Shown here: piece after piece, positions 1-6,315 of the stretch
Position numbering within the stretch: the first letter of the stretch is position 1
How the letters are laid out: each line of letters opens with the position of its first letter
DNA from: CAZEVY01 sp964515555
GTDB lineage: Bacteria; Acidobacteriota; Terriglobia; Bryobacterales; Bryobacteraceae
Assembly (NCBI GenBank): GCA_964515555.1
Contig: CAZEVY010000144.1
Span: 1 to 9,774, forward strand
DNA: 9,774 bases
Reading direction: 5' to 3'
The notes under the pieces: model-generated
Seen by the model: only the letters and a program-made list of their open reading frames with translations
Told to the model about the DNA's origin: nothing
Databases searched by the model: none
Position numbers and translations under genes: made by a program

Positions 1-227
1 TCGCGAAACCGAATCTCCTGGCGCGACCGGTAGGCGTCGACGGCCGGCTGATTGTCGAGATAATATGCGATCGCACCGTAAACCTGGGCGAGGGTCAAGG
101 TGTCGAATTCCTGAAGAATCGACTCCGGCGACAGACCGGAGCGAAAGCACTCGACGATCGAGTCGAGCGAGACACGAGTGCCGGCCACGTAGTAGCCGCC
201 GTCCCGAAGCTCGACGTGAGTCGCCAT
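1..227 (-). CDS. DUF433 family protein, partial (3' end beyond window)
   Basis: Translating the minus strand from the ATG at 227-225 gives an open frame of 75 codons that runs off the window edge without a stop. It starts MATHVELRDGGYYVAGTRVS and continues with GLSPESILQEFDTLTLAQVY and then AIAYYLDN. This is the DUF433 pattern: a GTR(V/I)S strand, an 'IVE...GLSPESI' helix, and a 'LTLAQVYGAIAYYLDN' helix-turn-helix-like segment. DUF433 proteins are small (about 75-110 residues) and are usually regarded as antitoxins, often followed directly by a DUF5615 PIN-like toxin, which here would lie left of base 1. A GAGGG at 231-235 sits very close (3 bases) before the start. The gene is divergent from the CopG/PIN pair at 358. 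The family assignment is from motif recognition; the antitoxin role and a missing toxin partner are inferences. Confidence 0.82.
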   Translation of the reverse strand, partial: MATHVELRDGGYYVAGTRVSLDSIVECFRSGLSPESILQEFDTLTLAQVYGAIAYYLDNQPAVDAYRSRQEIRFR

Positions 228-272
228 TCGCCCTCGCCGACAGAGTACCGCAGATGCGGGGCGCACGGGGCC

Positions 273-284
273 TCCGTCGACGGA
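273..284. repeat. 12-bp perfect palindrome in divergent intergenic region
   Basis: The sequence tccgtcgacgga equals its own reverse complement. It lies 46 bases upstream of the DUF433 start and 74 bases upstream of the antitoxin start, in the 130-base gap between two divergent putative toxin-antitoxin loci. Its place suggests an operator for one or both genes, but short palindromes built on GTCGAC also arise by chance in GC-rich DNA. Confidence 0.35.
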
Positions 285-335
285 ATTCGCAGGCCGCGGT
301 CCTGTGGATGTGCACACTGGTACGGCGACCAAGCC

Positions 336-362
336 GATATGGCAATATGGTATCGATATGGC
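336..362 (+). promoter_or_regulatory. Triple RATATGGY repeat overlapping the antitoxin start (putative operator)
   Basis: Three copies of an 8-mer are present: gatatggc at 336-343, aatatggt at 344-351 and gatatggc at 355-362. The first and third are identical and 19 bp apart; the middle matches at 6 of 8 positions. A perfect 8-bp palindrome, tatcgata (351-358), is embedded and the ATG of the antitoxin lies inside the third copy. Ribbon-helix-helix antitoxins commonly autoregulate by binding tandem short repeats near their own start, so this is a plausible operator. TATGGT at 346-351 lies six bases before the ATG, which would fit a -10 element of a leaderless message; no Shine-Dalgarno is visible. 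The regulatory role is inferred. Confidence 0.4.
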
Positions 363-633
363 AGTCAAGGCGACCTTCACCCTCGACGAGACCACCATCC
401 GCCGCCTGGAGAACGCCGCGCGACGCCTCGCGCTCCCCAAGAGCCAGGTCATCCGCGAGGCCGTTCACGACTATTACGATCGCATCGGCCGCATGACCGA
501 GGCCGAGCGTATGCGGTGGCTGCGCGTCTTCGACGAGGGCATCGCTCGGATTCCCCGGCGGCCGCAGCGCGAGGCCGAGCGCGAGTTGCGCGAGATTCGG
601 CGGTCGCGCCGCGCCGGAGGACGGCGCTCGTGA
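358..633 (+). CDS. CopG-family ribbon-helix-helix antitoxin (VapB-like)
   Basis: A 91-residue protein. The N-terminus (residues 2-9, AVKATFTL) gives the beta strand of a ribbon-helix-helix DNA-binding domain. Residues 11-41 form the two helices, with the typical 'LALPKSQVIREAVHDYY' second helix. The C-terminal half, from about residue 46, is highly charged and arginine-rich; in this class such a tail wraps the toxin. It should bind and neutralise the PIN protein encoded immediately downstream (its TGA at 631-633 overlaps the toxin GTG at 630) and repress the operon. The ATG at 358 was chosen over an in-frame GTG at 304 because the RHH domain begins exactly there and the extra 18 residues look like non-coding sequence. 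The toxin-antitoxin role is inferred from family and arrangement. Confidence 0.85.
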   Translation: MAVKATFTLDETTIRRLENAARRLALPKSQVIREAVHDYYDRIGRMTEAERMRWLRVFDEGIARIPRRPQREAERELREIRRSRRAGGRRS

Positions 634-1019
634 TCGTATTGGATACCTCCGTCCTGGTCCTCGGCCTGACCCGCGAGCGCCCCCTCGCGCGCGCCTTGCG
701 ACGGGCCGGCGAGAGCGGCGAAAGGTTCGTCATCCCCTCTCTGGTGCTCTATGAGTGGCTGCGCGGGCCGCGCCTGCCGGAGGAGATCGGCCTGCAAGAG
801 GCGCTGTTTCCGTCCGAGTCGGCGATTCCGTTCGGAGCCGCCGAGGCGGCGCTCAGCGCGCGGCTCTACCGGTCGGTTCGCCGGGCGCGCGGCCGCGAAA
901 TCGATCTCGCCATCGCCGCCTGCGTCATCCTCAGGGAGGCCGCGCTGTGGACGGTCAACCCGGAGGACTTCGCCGACATTCCGGGCCTCCGGCTCGCGTT
1001 GACAGAGCCGCGACTGTAA
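630..1019 (+). CDS. PIN-domain ribonuclease toxin (VapC-like)
   Basis: A 129-residue protein starting at GTG 630, with GGAGG at 616-620 nine bases before it. It begins VIVLDTSVLV, so the first PIN aspartate is D5. Further acidic residues fall where the family puts them: E42 in 'LVLYEWLRGP' and D92 in 'GREIDLAIAA'. The usual 'T.N..DF..IPGL' ending is present (N110, D113, then IPGL), giving the fourth metal-site region. PIN toxins are Mg/Mn-dependent RNases that cleave tRNA, rRNA or mRNA when freed from their antitoxin. Length matches VapC (about 130 residues). The 4-base overlap with the RHH gene implies translational coupling. All catalytic positions look intact, so an active toxin is expected, although its RNA target cannot be read from sequence. 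Confidence 0.88.
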   Translation: MIVLDTSVLVLGLTRERPLARALRRAGESGERFVIPSLVLYEWLRGPRLPEEIGLQEALFPSESAIPFGAAEAALSARLYRSVRRARGREIDLAIAACVILREAALWTVNPEDFADIPGLRLALTEPRL

Positions 1020-1081
1020 GGAGCGGATTCACCCGCAACCCCGCGCCCGGATTCCAGCGCCCGCGCCGGAGTAAGCTCGAT

Positions 1082-1090
1082 GGAGGAGGA
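1082..1090 (+). promoter_or_regulatory. Strong Shine-Dalgarno deciding the DUF2461 start
   Basis: GGAGGAGGA lies 4 bases before the ATG at 1095. An in-frame ATG at 1080 overlaps this ribosome-binding site itself and would have none of its own, so 1095 is the better start. Confidence 0.75.
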
Positions 1091-1094
1091 CCCC

Positions 1095-1805
1095 ATGCCC
1101 GCCGCGTTTCGCGGATTTCCCCCCGAAGGCCTCGCCTTCCTGCGCGCCCTGGCGCGCAACAACAATCGCGAGTGGTTCCAACCACGCAAGGAGATCTACG
1201 ACCGCCACGTCAAAGGGCCCATGACCGAGTTCGCCGCCGCCCTCAACGCCGTCCTCGCCAAAGACGCCCCCGACTATGTCACCGATCCCGCCAAGGCCAT
1301 CTACCGCATCTACCGCGACACCCGCTTCAGCCACGACAAGACCCCGTACAAGACCCACGTCGCCGCCAGCTTCTGGCGCCGCGGCCTCGCCAAGCACATC
1401 AGCGCCGGCTTCTACGTGGGCGTCGAACCCAGGAGCGTCGACGTCGCCGGCGGCGTCTACATGCCCGGCCCCGAACAGACGCTCGCCGTGCGCAATCACC
1501 TCGCGGAGCATCACGAAAAGCTCCACGCCATCCTCAAGGCGCGCGGCCTCAAGCCGCTCATGGGCGATCTCCACGGCCAGCCCTCGCCGCGCATGCCCAA
1601 GGGCTTCGCCGCCGATCACCCGGCCGGCGATCTGCTCCGCCGCCGCAACTGGGTCCTGTTCGTCACCCTGGAAGGCCCGCTCGCCGCCACGCCGAAGCTC
1701 TTCGACGAGGTCGCCAGGCGATTCCGCGCCCTGGTCCCGTTCGTCGAGGAGATCAACCGCGCCTTCGCGGGATCCAAGAGGGGCGATCCGCTGATGTTAC
1801 GATGA
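1095..1805 (+). CDS. DUF2461 family protein (TIGR02453)
   Basis: A 236-residue protein, close to the usual 220-230 of the family. The recognisable DUF2461 signatures are 'FPPEGLAFLRALARNNNREWF' near residues 8-28, the basic/aromatic block 'RIYRDTRFSHDKTPYKTH' at 71-88, and 'HISAGFYVGVEP' at 101-112 before 'GGVYMPGPEQ'. No signal peptide or membrane segment is visible, so it is probably cytosolic. The biochemical function of DUF2461 is unknown to me; the conserved Arg/Asp/His/Lys block suggests a ligand-binding or catalytic site, which is only inference. It begins a likely operon: the next gene starts 19 bases after its TGA and is followed in turn by a third gene at 7 bases. No clear terminator separates it from the PIN gene 75 bases upstream. 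Confidence 0.86.
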   Translation: MPAAFRGFPPEGLAFLRALARNNNREWFQPRKEIYDRHVKGPMTEFAAALNAVLAKDAPDYVTDPAKAIYRIYRDTRFSHDKTPYKTHVAASFWRRGLAKHISAGFYVGVEPRSVDVAGGVYMPGPEQTLAVRNHLAEHHEKLHAILKARGLKPLMGDLHGQPSPRMPKGFAADHPAGDLLRRRNWVLFVTLEGPLAATPKLFDEVARRFRALVPFVEEINRAFAGSKRGDPLMLR

Positions 1806-1824
1806 GGTTTCCCCGGAGGCGAAC

Positions 1825-2700
1825 ATGAATCGTCGTCAGCTACTCTCCGCCGCGGCCCTCGCGCCGCTCGCCGCGCAGGCCCAGTCCGTCCACCAGTACC
1901 ACCTGCGTTACGCGCCGAGAATCGGCTTCCCCGGCGCCCAGGTGCCGGTGCCGCGGCAACTGGAGATCTACGCCGAGTGGGGCTTCCGCGCCTTCGAGTA
2001 CAACGGCCTGGCGCGCCACACGCCGCAGGAGTTGGAAGCCATCCGCAGGAAGATGGACGACCTCAAGATGAACATGGGCGTCTTCGTCGTCAACTCCGGC
2101 GGCTGGAAGGGCGACGCCATGTGCGACACGCGCTTCCACGACAAGTTCCTCGCCGACGTGCGCAAGGGCGTCGAGATGCACGGAATCGTCGGCAACGAGT
2201 GCGCCACGGTCTGCTCGGGCTTGGGCGTCAAGGACCTCTCCTTCGAGCAGCAGACGAAGAACTGCATCGAGGCCCTGAAGCGCGCCGGCGACATCGTCGC
2301 GAAAACGAAAATGGTGCTGGTGCTCGAGCCGCTCAACATCCGCGTGGACCACGCCGGCTACTTCGTCGTCTTCAGCGAGCACGCGCACCAGATCATCTCG
2401 TCGGTGAATCACCCCAGCGTGCGCATCCTGTTCGACATCTACCACCAGCAGATCTCGGAAGGAAACGTCATCAACCACATCCGCAAGTACTGGGACTGGA
2501 TCGGATACTTCCAGGTGGGCGACGTGCCCGGCCGCCGCGAGCCCGGCACCGGCGAGCTGAACTGGTCGAACATCTTCAAGGCCATTCACGAAAAGGGATT
2601 CAAGGGCATCCTCGGCATGGAGCACGGCCTTTCGGTTCCCGGCGAGGCCGGCATGAAGAAGTGCTTCGAGGCCTACCGCCAGGCCGACCGTTTCGCCTAG
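1825..2700 (+). CDS. Exported hydroxypyruvate isomerase-like TIM-barrel protein
   Basis: A 291-residue protein of the xylose isomerase-like TIM barrel (AP endonuclease 2) superfamily, closest in look to hydroxypyruvate isomerase (Hyi). Expected metal-site residues of that family are seen: E168 (VLVLEPLN), D204 (ILFDIYHQQ), Q230 (YFQVGDVPGR) and E266 (GMEHG). The 'DVPGRREPGTGELNW' loop at 233-247 is characteristic of Hyi-type proteins. Hyi interconverts hydroxypyruvate and tartronate semialdehyde, but the exact substrate of this relative is not known. Unlike E. coli Hyi it carries an N-terminal export-type leader: R3-R4, a hydrophobic stretch 6-17, and an AQA|QS cleavage-like site near residue 19-20, resembling a short Tat signal. 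GGAGG at 1815-1819 supports the ATG. It sits between DUF2461 and the Cys-rich gene in one run. Confidence 0.82.
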   Translation: MNRRQLLSAAALAPLAAQAQSVHQYHLRYAPRIGFPGAQVPVPRQLEIYAEWGFRAFEYNGLARHTPQELEAIRRKMDDLKMNMGVFVVNSGGWKGDAMCDTRFHDKFLADVRKGVEMHGIVGNECATVCSGLGVKDLSFEQQTKNCIEALKRAGDIVAKTKMVLVLEPLNIRVDHAGYFVVFSEHAHQIISSVNHPSVRILFDIYHQQISEGNVINHIRKYWDWIGYFQVGDVPGRREPGTGELNWSNIFKAIHEKGFKGILGMEHGLSVPGEAGMKKCFEAYRQADRFA

Positions 2701-2707
2701 GGCGCCG

Positions 2708-3340
2708 ATGAGCCAGTGCGTCCTGTGCGAGAAACGTAAGCCGCGCCGTTACTGCCCCGGAGTGCGCGGCGACATCTGCGCGCCCTGCTGCGGCGCCGAG
2801 CGCGAGATGACGGTCGATTGCCCGCTCGATTGCGAGTACCTGCGCGACGCGCGGCTCCACGAGAAGGAGCGCGACGTCGACCCGCGCGAGTTTCCCCACC
2901 TCGACATCAAGATCACCGAGGACTTCCTGCGCGCCAACCAGGAGCTGTACCTGATCTCGACGCACTTCCTCCTGGAGTCGGTGCTGGCGACGCAAAGCGC
3001 CGTCGACGCCGATGTCCGCGAGGCACTGGAGGCCATCGTCCGGACTTTCCGGACGCTCGACAGCGGGCTGGTCTACGAGACGCGCCCGTCGAATCCCTAC
3101 GCGGCCGAGATCCAGGAGCGGTTCCAGAAGCGGCTGGACGGGTTTCGCGAAAAGATCGCCGAGGACACCGGCGTCCACTCCATCCGTAACTCCGACCTGC
3201 TCGGGATCCTGGTTTTCCTTCAGCGCCTGGAGATCCAGCACAACAACGGACGCCGGCGAGGGCGCGCTTACATCGACTTCTTGCGCGGGTACTTTCCGTC
3301 CACCGCCAAGGAAGCGGAATCGAAGATCGTCGCGCCGTAA
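2708..3340 (+). CDS. Unrecognised protein with eight-cysteine zinc-ribbon-like N-terminus
   Basis: A 210-residue protein that I cannot place in a named family. The first 42 residues hold eight cysteines: C4, C7, C16, C24, C27, C28, C38 and C42, in the pattern CxxC-x8-C-x7-CxxCC-x9-CxxxC, with 'YCPGVRGDICAPCCG' as the core. This suggests one or two structural zinc sites or possibly an iron-sulfur cluster. After it there are no cysteines; residues 50-200 look like a mainly helical, charged domain, with a hydrophobic stretch 'LLGILVFLQRLEI' at 164-176 that is too short and charged to be a confident membrane span. It starts 7 bases after the isomerase stop with no strong Shine-Dalgarno, pointing to coupled translation. 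The function is unknown; nucleic-acid or protein binding is possible but unproven. Confidence 0.72.
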   Translation: MSQCVLCEKRKPRRYCPGVRGDICAPCCGAEREMTVDCPLDCEYLRDARLHEKERDVDPREFPHLDIKITEDFLRANQELYLISTHFLLESVLATQSAVDADVREALEAIVRTFRTLDSGLVYETRPSNPYAAEIQERFQKRLDGFREKIAEDTGVHSIRNSDLLGILVFLQRLEIQHNNGRRRGRAYIDFLRGYFPSTAKEAESKIVAP

Positions 3341-3457
3341 TTTGTGGATCTCTCGTCCAGGGCTGGGCCAAGCCTTCTGTCAGGGGAATTGTCTTGGAAA
3401 GTGCTTACCAGGCGCGTCAGGACTTCAGAATCGCCATGCACCTCGGTGACTCGCAAC

Positions 3458-4177
3458 CTACTCTATGCTATTTCCAAATTCGCAGAATGCCAAGACCGGC
3501 TTGGTGAGCGGCGTGTAGTATCCGCTGAACTCTGTTCTCCTTTGCGTCTGGGTGAACACATCGTGGTAGATTGCAGTTCCAAACACCCCAAAGACGATCT
3601 TGCCGGCGTCGAGCTGAGCGATAGAGTCTCTTACTATAAGGCTCTTTGCTGACAATACCGCTGTGTGCGGTGCATTTGGAGCGAGCGAGAATTCGGCACT
3701 CTCCTCGAAGGTCTGCGTTTTTATGTCTTCCCGCGTCGGCTTCCTTCTATGTGAACCCCAACTGATACGGGCGTTTCGCGCAGGTGTCTTGCCGCTGTTT
3801 CGGAACTTAATATCTATCTGTAATGGCTTGCCTATCGTTAGCGAGCTAACTTGCATGTGTTCCACACCCATCCAGGCCCGCTGATCCAAACGGAATTGCT
3901 CGATGGTCGCCTCCAGGGACTTCATTGTCAGGTTTGTCTGTGTGTTCATGATGCTGGTCTGAACCGCCAGAATACACAAACCGATCAACGCGACAATTAC
4001 GCCGAGTACAGAGATAGTCTTTTCGAAGGTGCTCATGCTCGGCGAGCCATTGGGCCTGCCAGGATGGGTGTAGGGGCTGTTTGCATCTGGTCCGGCATCG
4101 GGCTTGTCGGCAGCCGTGCCAGGGCCCTTAGGGGACTGCACTTTCTTGTCTTGGGGTGTATCCTTCGTGCCGGCCAT
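3458..4177 (-). CDS. Single-pass membrane protein of unknown function, low-GC gene
   Basis: A 239-residue protein. Residues 1-48 are polar and rich in K, P, G and D, probably disordered. Residues about 55-75 (ISVLGVIVALIGLCILAV and onward) make one membrane span. The remainder, after 'RLDQRAWMGVEHM' near 96-108, looks like an extracytoplasmic or cytoplasmic beta-sandwich with the motif 'IGKPLQIDIKFRNSGKTPARNARI' at 115-138. That 'hydrophobic strand, N-x-G-K-T-P-A' pattern is common in bacterial hypothetical membrane proteins of unknown function. The gene follows the methyltransferase stop by 4 bases but lacks a clear Shine-Dalgarno; an internal Met48 is an alternative start. Its DNA is about 54% GC by hand count (3361-4200), well below its neighbours, suggesting acquisition by transfer. 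It converges on the Cys-rich gene, with a 117-base gap in which I see no convincing terminator. Confidence 0.7.
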   Translation of the reverse strand: MAGTKDTPQDKKVQSPKGPGTAADKPDAGPDANSPYTHPGRPNGSPSMSTFEKTISVLGVIVALIGLCILAVQTSIMNTQTNLTMKSLEATIEQFRLDQRAWMGVEHMQVSSLTIGKPLQIDIKFRNSGKTPARNARISWGSHRRKPTREDIKTQTFEESAEFSLAPNAPHTAVLSAKSLIVRDSIAQLDAGKIVFGVFGTAIYHDVFTQTQRRTEFSGYYTPLTKPVLAFCEFGNSIE

Positions 4178-4181
4178 TGTC

Positions 4182-5186
4182 TTACCGGTACGACACCACC
4201 GCCGCCTGCACCGTCATCGGAAGCTCGTGCATCTCGCTGCGCGCGAAACCGGCCGCGGCGAACATCGCCTGTAGCTCGGCGAACGTGTAGGCGTCGCCCG
4301 ATTCCGTCCCGGCGAGCATCATAAGCGCGAAGGCCGCCGACATCGTCGGCCGCAGCCGGTCGTCGTCGGGGACGAACTCCAGCGTAATCGCGCGTCCGCC
4401 CGGCCGCAGCGCGGCGCGGACCTTGGCGAGCAACCGCTCGCAGGTCGCGAAATCGAAGTGATGGAGAAAATTCGTCAGCAGCACCAGGTCGTAGGGGCCG
4501 CCGAAGGCCGCGTCGAAGGCGCTCCCGGCGATGGTGTGATGCCGCAGGTCGACCCCGGCGTCGCGGGCGTTCTCGCGCGCCACGTCGAGCACCGTCGGCC
4601 AGTCGAGCGCCGTCACCTCGGACTCGGGAAAGCGGCGCGCCATGGCAATGCCGAACAGTCCGTGCCCGGCGGCGATGTCGAGCACGCGCGCCGGCGCCGG
4701 ACCCGTCGATTCGGCGAGCGAGGCCAGCGCCTCGGCCGGACCGCGCATCATCGGCGCCATGGCGTGCGCGAATGTCACCCAGATCGGGTTGTCGTGCGCC
4801 ACCGTGCTCTGGACCGCCGTGCCGCCCTTGCGCACGGCCTCGGTGAGGCGCTCGAATCCGCCGGTGAGAAGCGGCGAGAGCAGGAACTCGCGCACGCCGC
4901 CGAGATAGGCCGGTGAATGGCGCACCAGGAACAGCGCCGAATCGGGCGGCAGGCCGTATCGCCCCCCGGTCTTGGTGAGCAGACCGGAGAGGACAAGGTA
5001 GTCGCACAGCACTCGGACGCCCTTGGGCGACGCGCCGCAGCGTTCGCCGATGGCGGCCGCGTCGGCGGCCCCGTCTGCGATGGCGGTGAAGATTTCCAGG
5101 TCGAGCGCCGTTTTCAGCGCCGCGGTGCGCTGGTAGGCGTTGATGTTCTCGAAGAAGGCGAGCGGAGTGGGAGAGGTGTGAGCCAC
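4182..5186 (-). CDS. SAM-dependent O-methyltransferase-like protein with winged-helix N-domain
   Basis: Starting from GTG 5186 the protein has 334 residues. It has the two-part build of the acetylserotonin/hydroxyneurosporene O-methyltransferase type. The N-terminal helical winged-helix dimerisation domain spans about 1-110 ('AYQRTAALKTALDLEIFTAI', then 'GASPKGVRVLCDYLVLSGLL'). The Rossmann methyltransferase domain follows, with motif I 'VLDIAAGHGLFG' at 168-179, D195 (ALDWP) to hold the SAM ribose, and 'LLTNFLHHFD' at 236-245. H242 there aligns with the catalytic His of plant-type OMTs. The substrate is unknown. An upstream ATG at 5291 would add 35 residues that do not look like the family, so GTG 5186 is preferred. 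It has no Shine-Dalgarno, but TATCCT at 5193-5198 lies six bases before it, compatible with a leaderless message. The downstream membrane gene follows after 4 bases. Confidence 0.84.
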   Translation of the reverse strand: MAHTSPTPLAFFENINAYQRTAALKTALDLEIFTAIADGAADAAAIGERCGASPKGVRVLCDYLVLSGLLTKTGGRYGLPPDSALFLVRHSPAYLGGVREFLLSPLLTGGFERLTEAVRKGGTAVQSTVAHDNPIWVTFAHAMAPMMRGPAEALASLAESTGPAPARVLDIAAGHGLFGIAMARRFPESEVTALDWPTVLDVARENARDAGVDLRHHTIAGSAFDAAFGGPYDLVLLTNFLHHFDFATCERLLAKVRAALRPGGRAITLEFVPDDDRLRPTMSAAFALMMLAGTESGDAYTFAELQAMFAAAGFARSEMHELPMTVQAAVVSYR

Positions 5187-5296
5187 CGTATCAGGATAGC
5201 GGAGCGCCGCACCGCGCCACGCACTCCGTACCGACGCTACCGATGCCGCACAACCATCGTTTCTGAGCGCACAGCGCGGGGCGCGCTCCATGATTG

Positions 5297-5340
5297 CAGT
5301 CGACGCTCGCGCCCCGCTGCGTTGTGCGCGATGTCGACTG
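5297..5340. repeat. Imperfect inverted repeat between htpX end and methyltransferase start
   Basis: Outer arms cagtcgac (5297-5304) and gtcgactg (5333-5340) are exact complements. Inner arms cgcgc (5308-5312) and gcgcg (5326-5330) can continue the stem around a 13-base loop. It lies 37 bases after the htpX stop on the minus strand and upstream of the methyltransferase. No T-tract follows on either strand, so it is a weak candidate for a terminator; an operator is also possible. Confidence 0.35.
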
Positions 5341-5376
5341 GAGAGCCGCGAGCGTGAGCGAGCGGACCCCGCGACC

Positions 5377-6237
5377 TTACCCCGCCAGCGACCGCAGCCG
5401 CGCCACCCGCTGCCGCGTCGCCGGGTGCGTCGAGAACAGGCTCATCAGGCCGCCGCCGGCGAAGGGCGACATGATGAACATGTGCGCCGTGGCCGGGTTG
5501 GCGTCCATGGGCACGCGCTTGGACCAGCTCTCCAGCTTCTCCAGCGCGGCAATCATGCCGTTGGGCGAGCCCGTGTAGCGCGCCGCCGTGGCGTCGGCCG
5601 CGTATTCGCGCGTGCGAGAGATCGCCATCTGGATCAGCATGGCCGCGAACGGCGCCAGAAAGATCATCAGCAGCGACCCCAGCATGCCGCCGTGGCCGCC
5701 CTCCTCGTCGTCGTTCGAGCGCCCGCCGAAGATCATCGCGAACTGCCCCATGTGCGCCATGGCCGTGATGGCCGCGCCGATGGTCGCCGCGATGCTCGAA
5801 ATCAGGATGTCGCGATTCTTCACGTGCCCCAGCTCGTGCGCGATCACCGCTTCCAGCTCCCGGTCGTTCATCAGCTCCAGCAGGCCCGCCGTGAAAGCCA
5901 CCGAGGAGTTGGCCGGGTTGCGCCCGGTCGCGAAGGCGTTGGGAGAGGCTTCCGGGATCACCCACAGCTTGGGCATGGGGATATCCATGCGCTGGACCAG
6001 CCCCATGGTCAGCGGACCCACCCGGGAGTAGATGTGCGGATTCTGCTGCGGCGAGACCGGCTGCGCCGAATACATCGACAACGCGATCTTCTCCGAAAAG
6101 AAGTAGCTCGCGAAGTTCATCACCACCGCGAACGCCAGGCCGATGTACATCCCGTTCCGGCCGCCGATCGCGCCCCCTCCCACGACCAGGAGTCCGCTCA
6201 GCAGCCCCAGCAGCAGGACGGTTTTGAGGTGGTTCAT
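5377..6237 (-). CDS. htpX: HtpX family membrane zinc metalloprotease (M48)
   Basis: A 286-residue protein, the normal HtpX length. The zinc site is complete: HELGH at 134-138 (H134, E135, H138) in the family context 'ELEAVIAHELGHVKNRDI', and E211 in 'RTREYAADATAARYTG' as the third ligand. Two N-terminal membrane spans (about 5-24 and 30-47) and two more after the active site (about 143-170 and 186-206) match the HtpX topology; the N-terminal 'NFASYFFSEKIALSMYSAQPV' is also typical. HtpX is an inner-membrane protease that degrades misfolded membrane proteins and is usually envelope-stress or heat induced. AAGGAGG (6247-6253 on the plus strand as cctcctt) lies 9 bases before the ATG. It lies downstream of hsp20 on the same strand, separated by a 78-base gap with a GC hairpin, so partial read-through from the hsp20 promoter is plausible. 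Confidence 0.95.
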   Translation of the reverse strand: MNHLKTVLLLGLLSGLLVVGGGAIGGRNGMYIGLAFAVVMNFASYFFSEKIALSMYSAQPVSPQQNPHIYSRVGPLTMGLVQRMDIPMPKLWVIPEASPNAFATGRNPANSSVAFTAGLLELMNDRELEAVIAHELGHVKNRDILISSIAATIGAAITAMAHMGQFAMIFGGRSNDDEEGGHGGMLGSLLMIFLAPFAAMLIQMAISRTREYAADATAARYTGSPNGMIAALEKLESWSKRVPMDANPATAHMFIMSPFAGGGLMSLFSTHPATRQRVARLRSLAG

Positions 6238-6270
6238 CGGATGTAGCCTCCTTAATCTATTGTGACACGG

Positions 6271-6295
6271 GGGGCGGCCACGTCAGGGCCGCCCC
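6271..6295 (-). terminator. 9-bp perfect GC hairpin between hsp20 and htpX
   Basis: The arms ggggcggcc (6271-6279) and ggccgcccc (6287-6295) are exact complements around a 7-base loop, acgtcag. The hairpin begins 20 bases after the hsp20 stop. No T-tract follows in the direction of transcription, so it is not a textbook intrinsic terminator. It may be a leaky terminator, a pause site, or a 3'-end stabiliser that raises hsp20 message over htpX. Confidence 0.5.
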
Positions 6296-6315
6296 ACCCG
6301 CACACACCGCCGCGC

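Noticed and set aside
1152..1190. gtggtt-cc-aaccac inverted repeat inside DUF2461
   Set aside because: It falls in the conserved NREWFQP coding motif and has a 2-base loop; best explained by the coding sequence.
755..1828. A 357-codon plus-strand frame over the PIN and DUF2461 genes
   Set aside because: It is Arg/Pro/Ala-rich low-complexity shadow sequence crossing two well-supported genes.
1840..2625. A 261-codon minus-strand frame opposite the isomerase-like gene
   Set aside because: It is the antisense shadow of a gene with intact metal-site motifs and a good Shine-Dalgarno.
3359..3376. Weak inverted repeat ggct/agcc after the Cys-rich gene as a terminator
   Set aside because: It has only a 4-bp stem and no T-tract; not enough to call a terminator.
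3344..3652. Small plus-strand frames opposite the low-GC membrane gene (also 3663-3884)
   Set aside because: They lack Shine-Dalgarno sites or motifs, while the minus-strand frame shows a membrane span and a familiar N-S-G-K-T-P-A pattern.
4033..5007. A 324-codon minus-strand frame overlapping the methyltransferase and the membrane gene
   Set aside because: It is Arg/Ala-rich, out of frame with the clear methyltransferase motifs, and has no recognisable domain.
5821..5826. A third CACGTG core, inside htpX
   Set aside because: The flanks (tt before, ccc after) do not form the parS-type arms; the hexamer alone is expected by chance.
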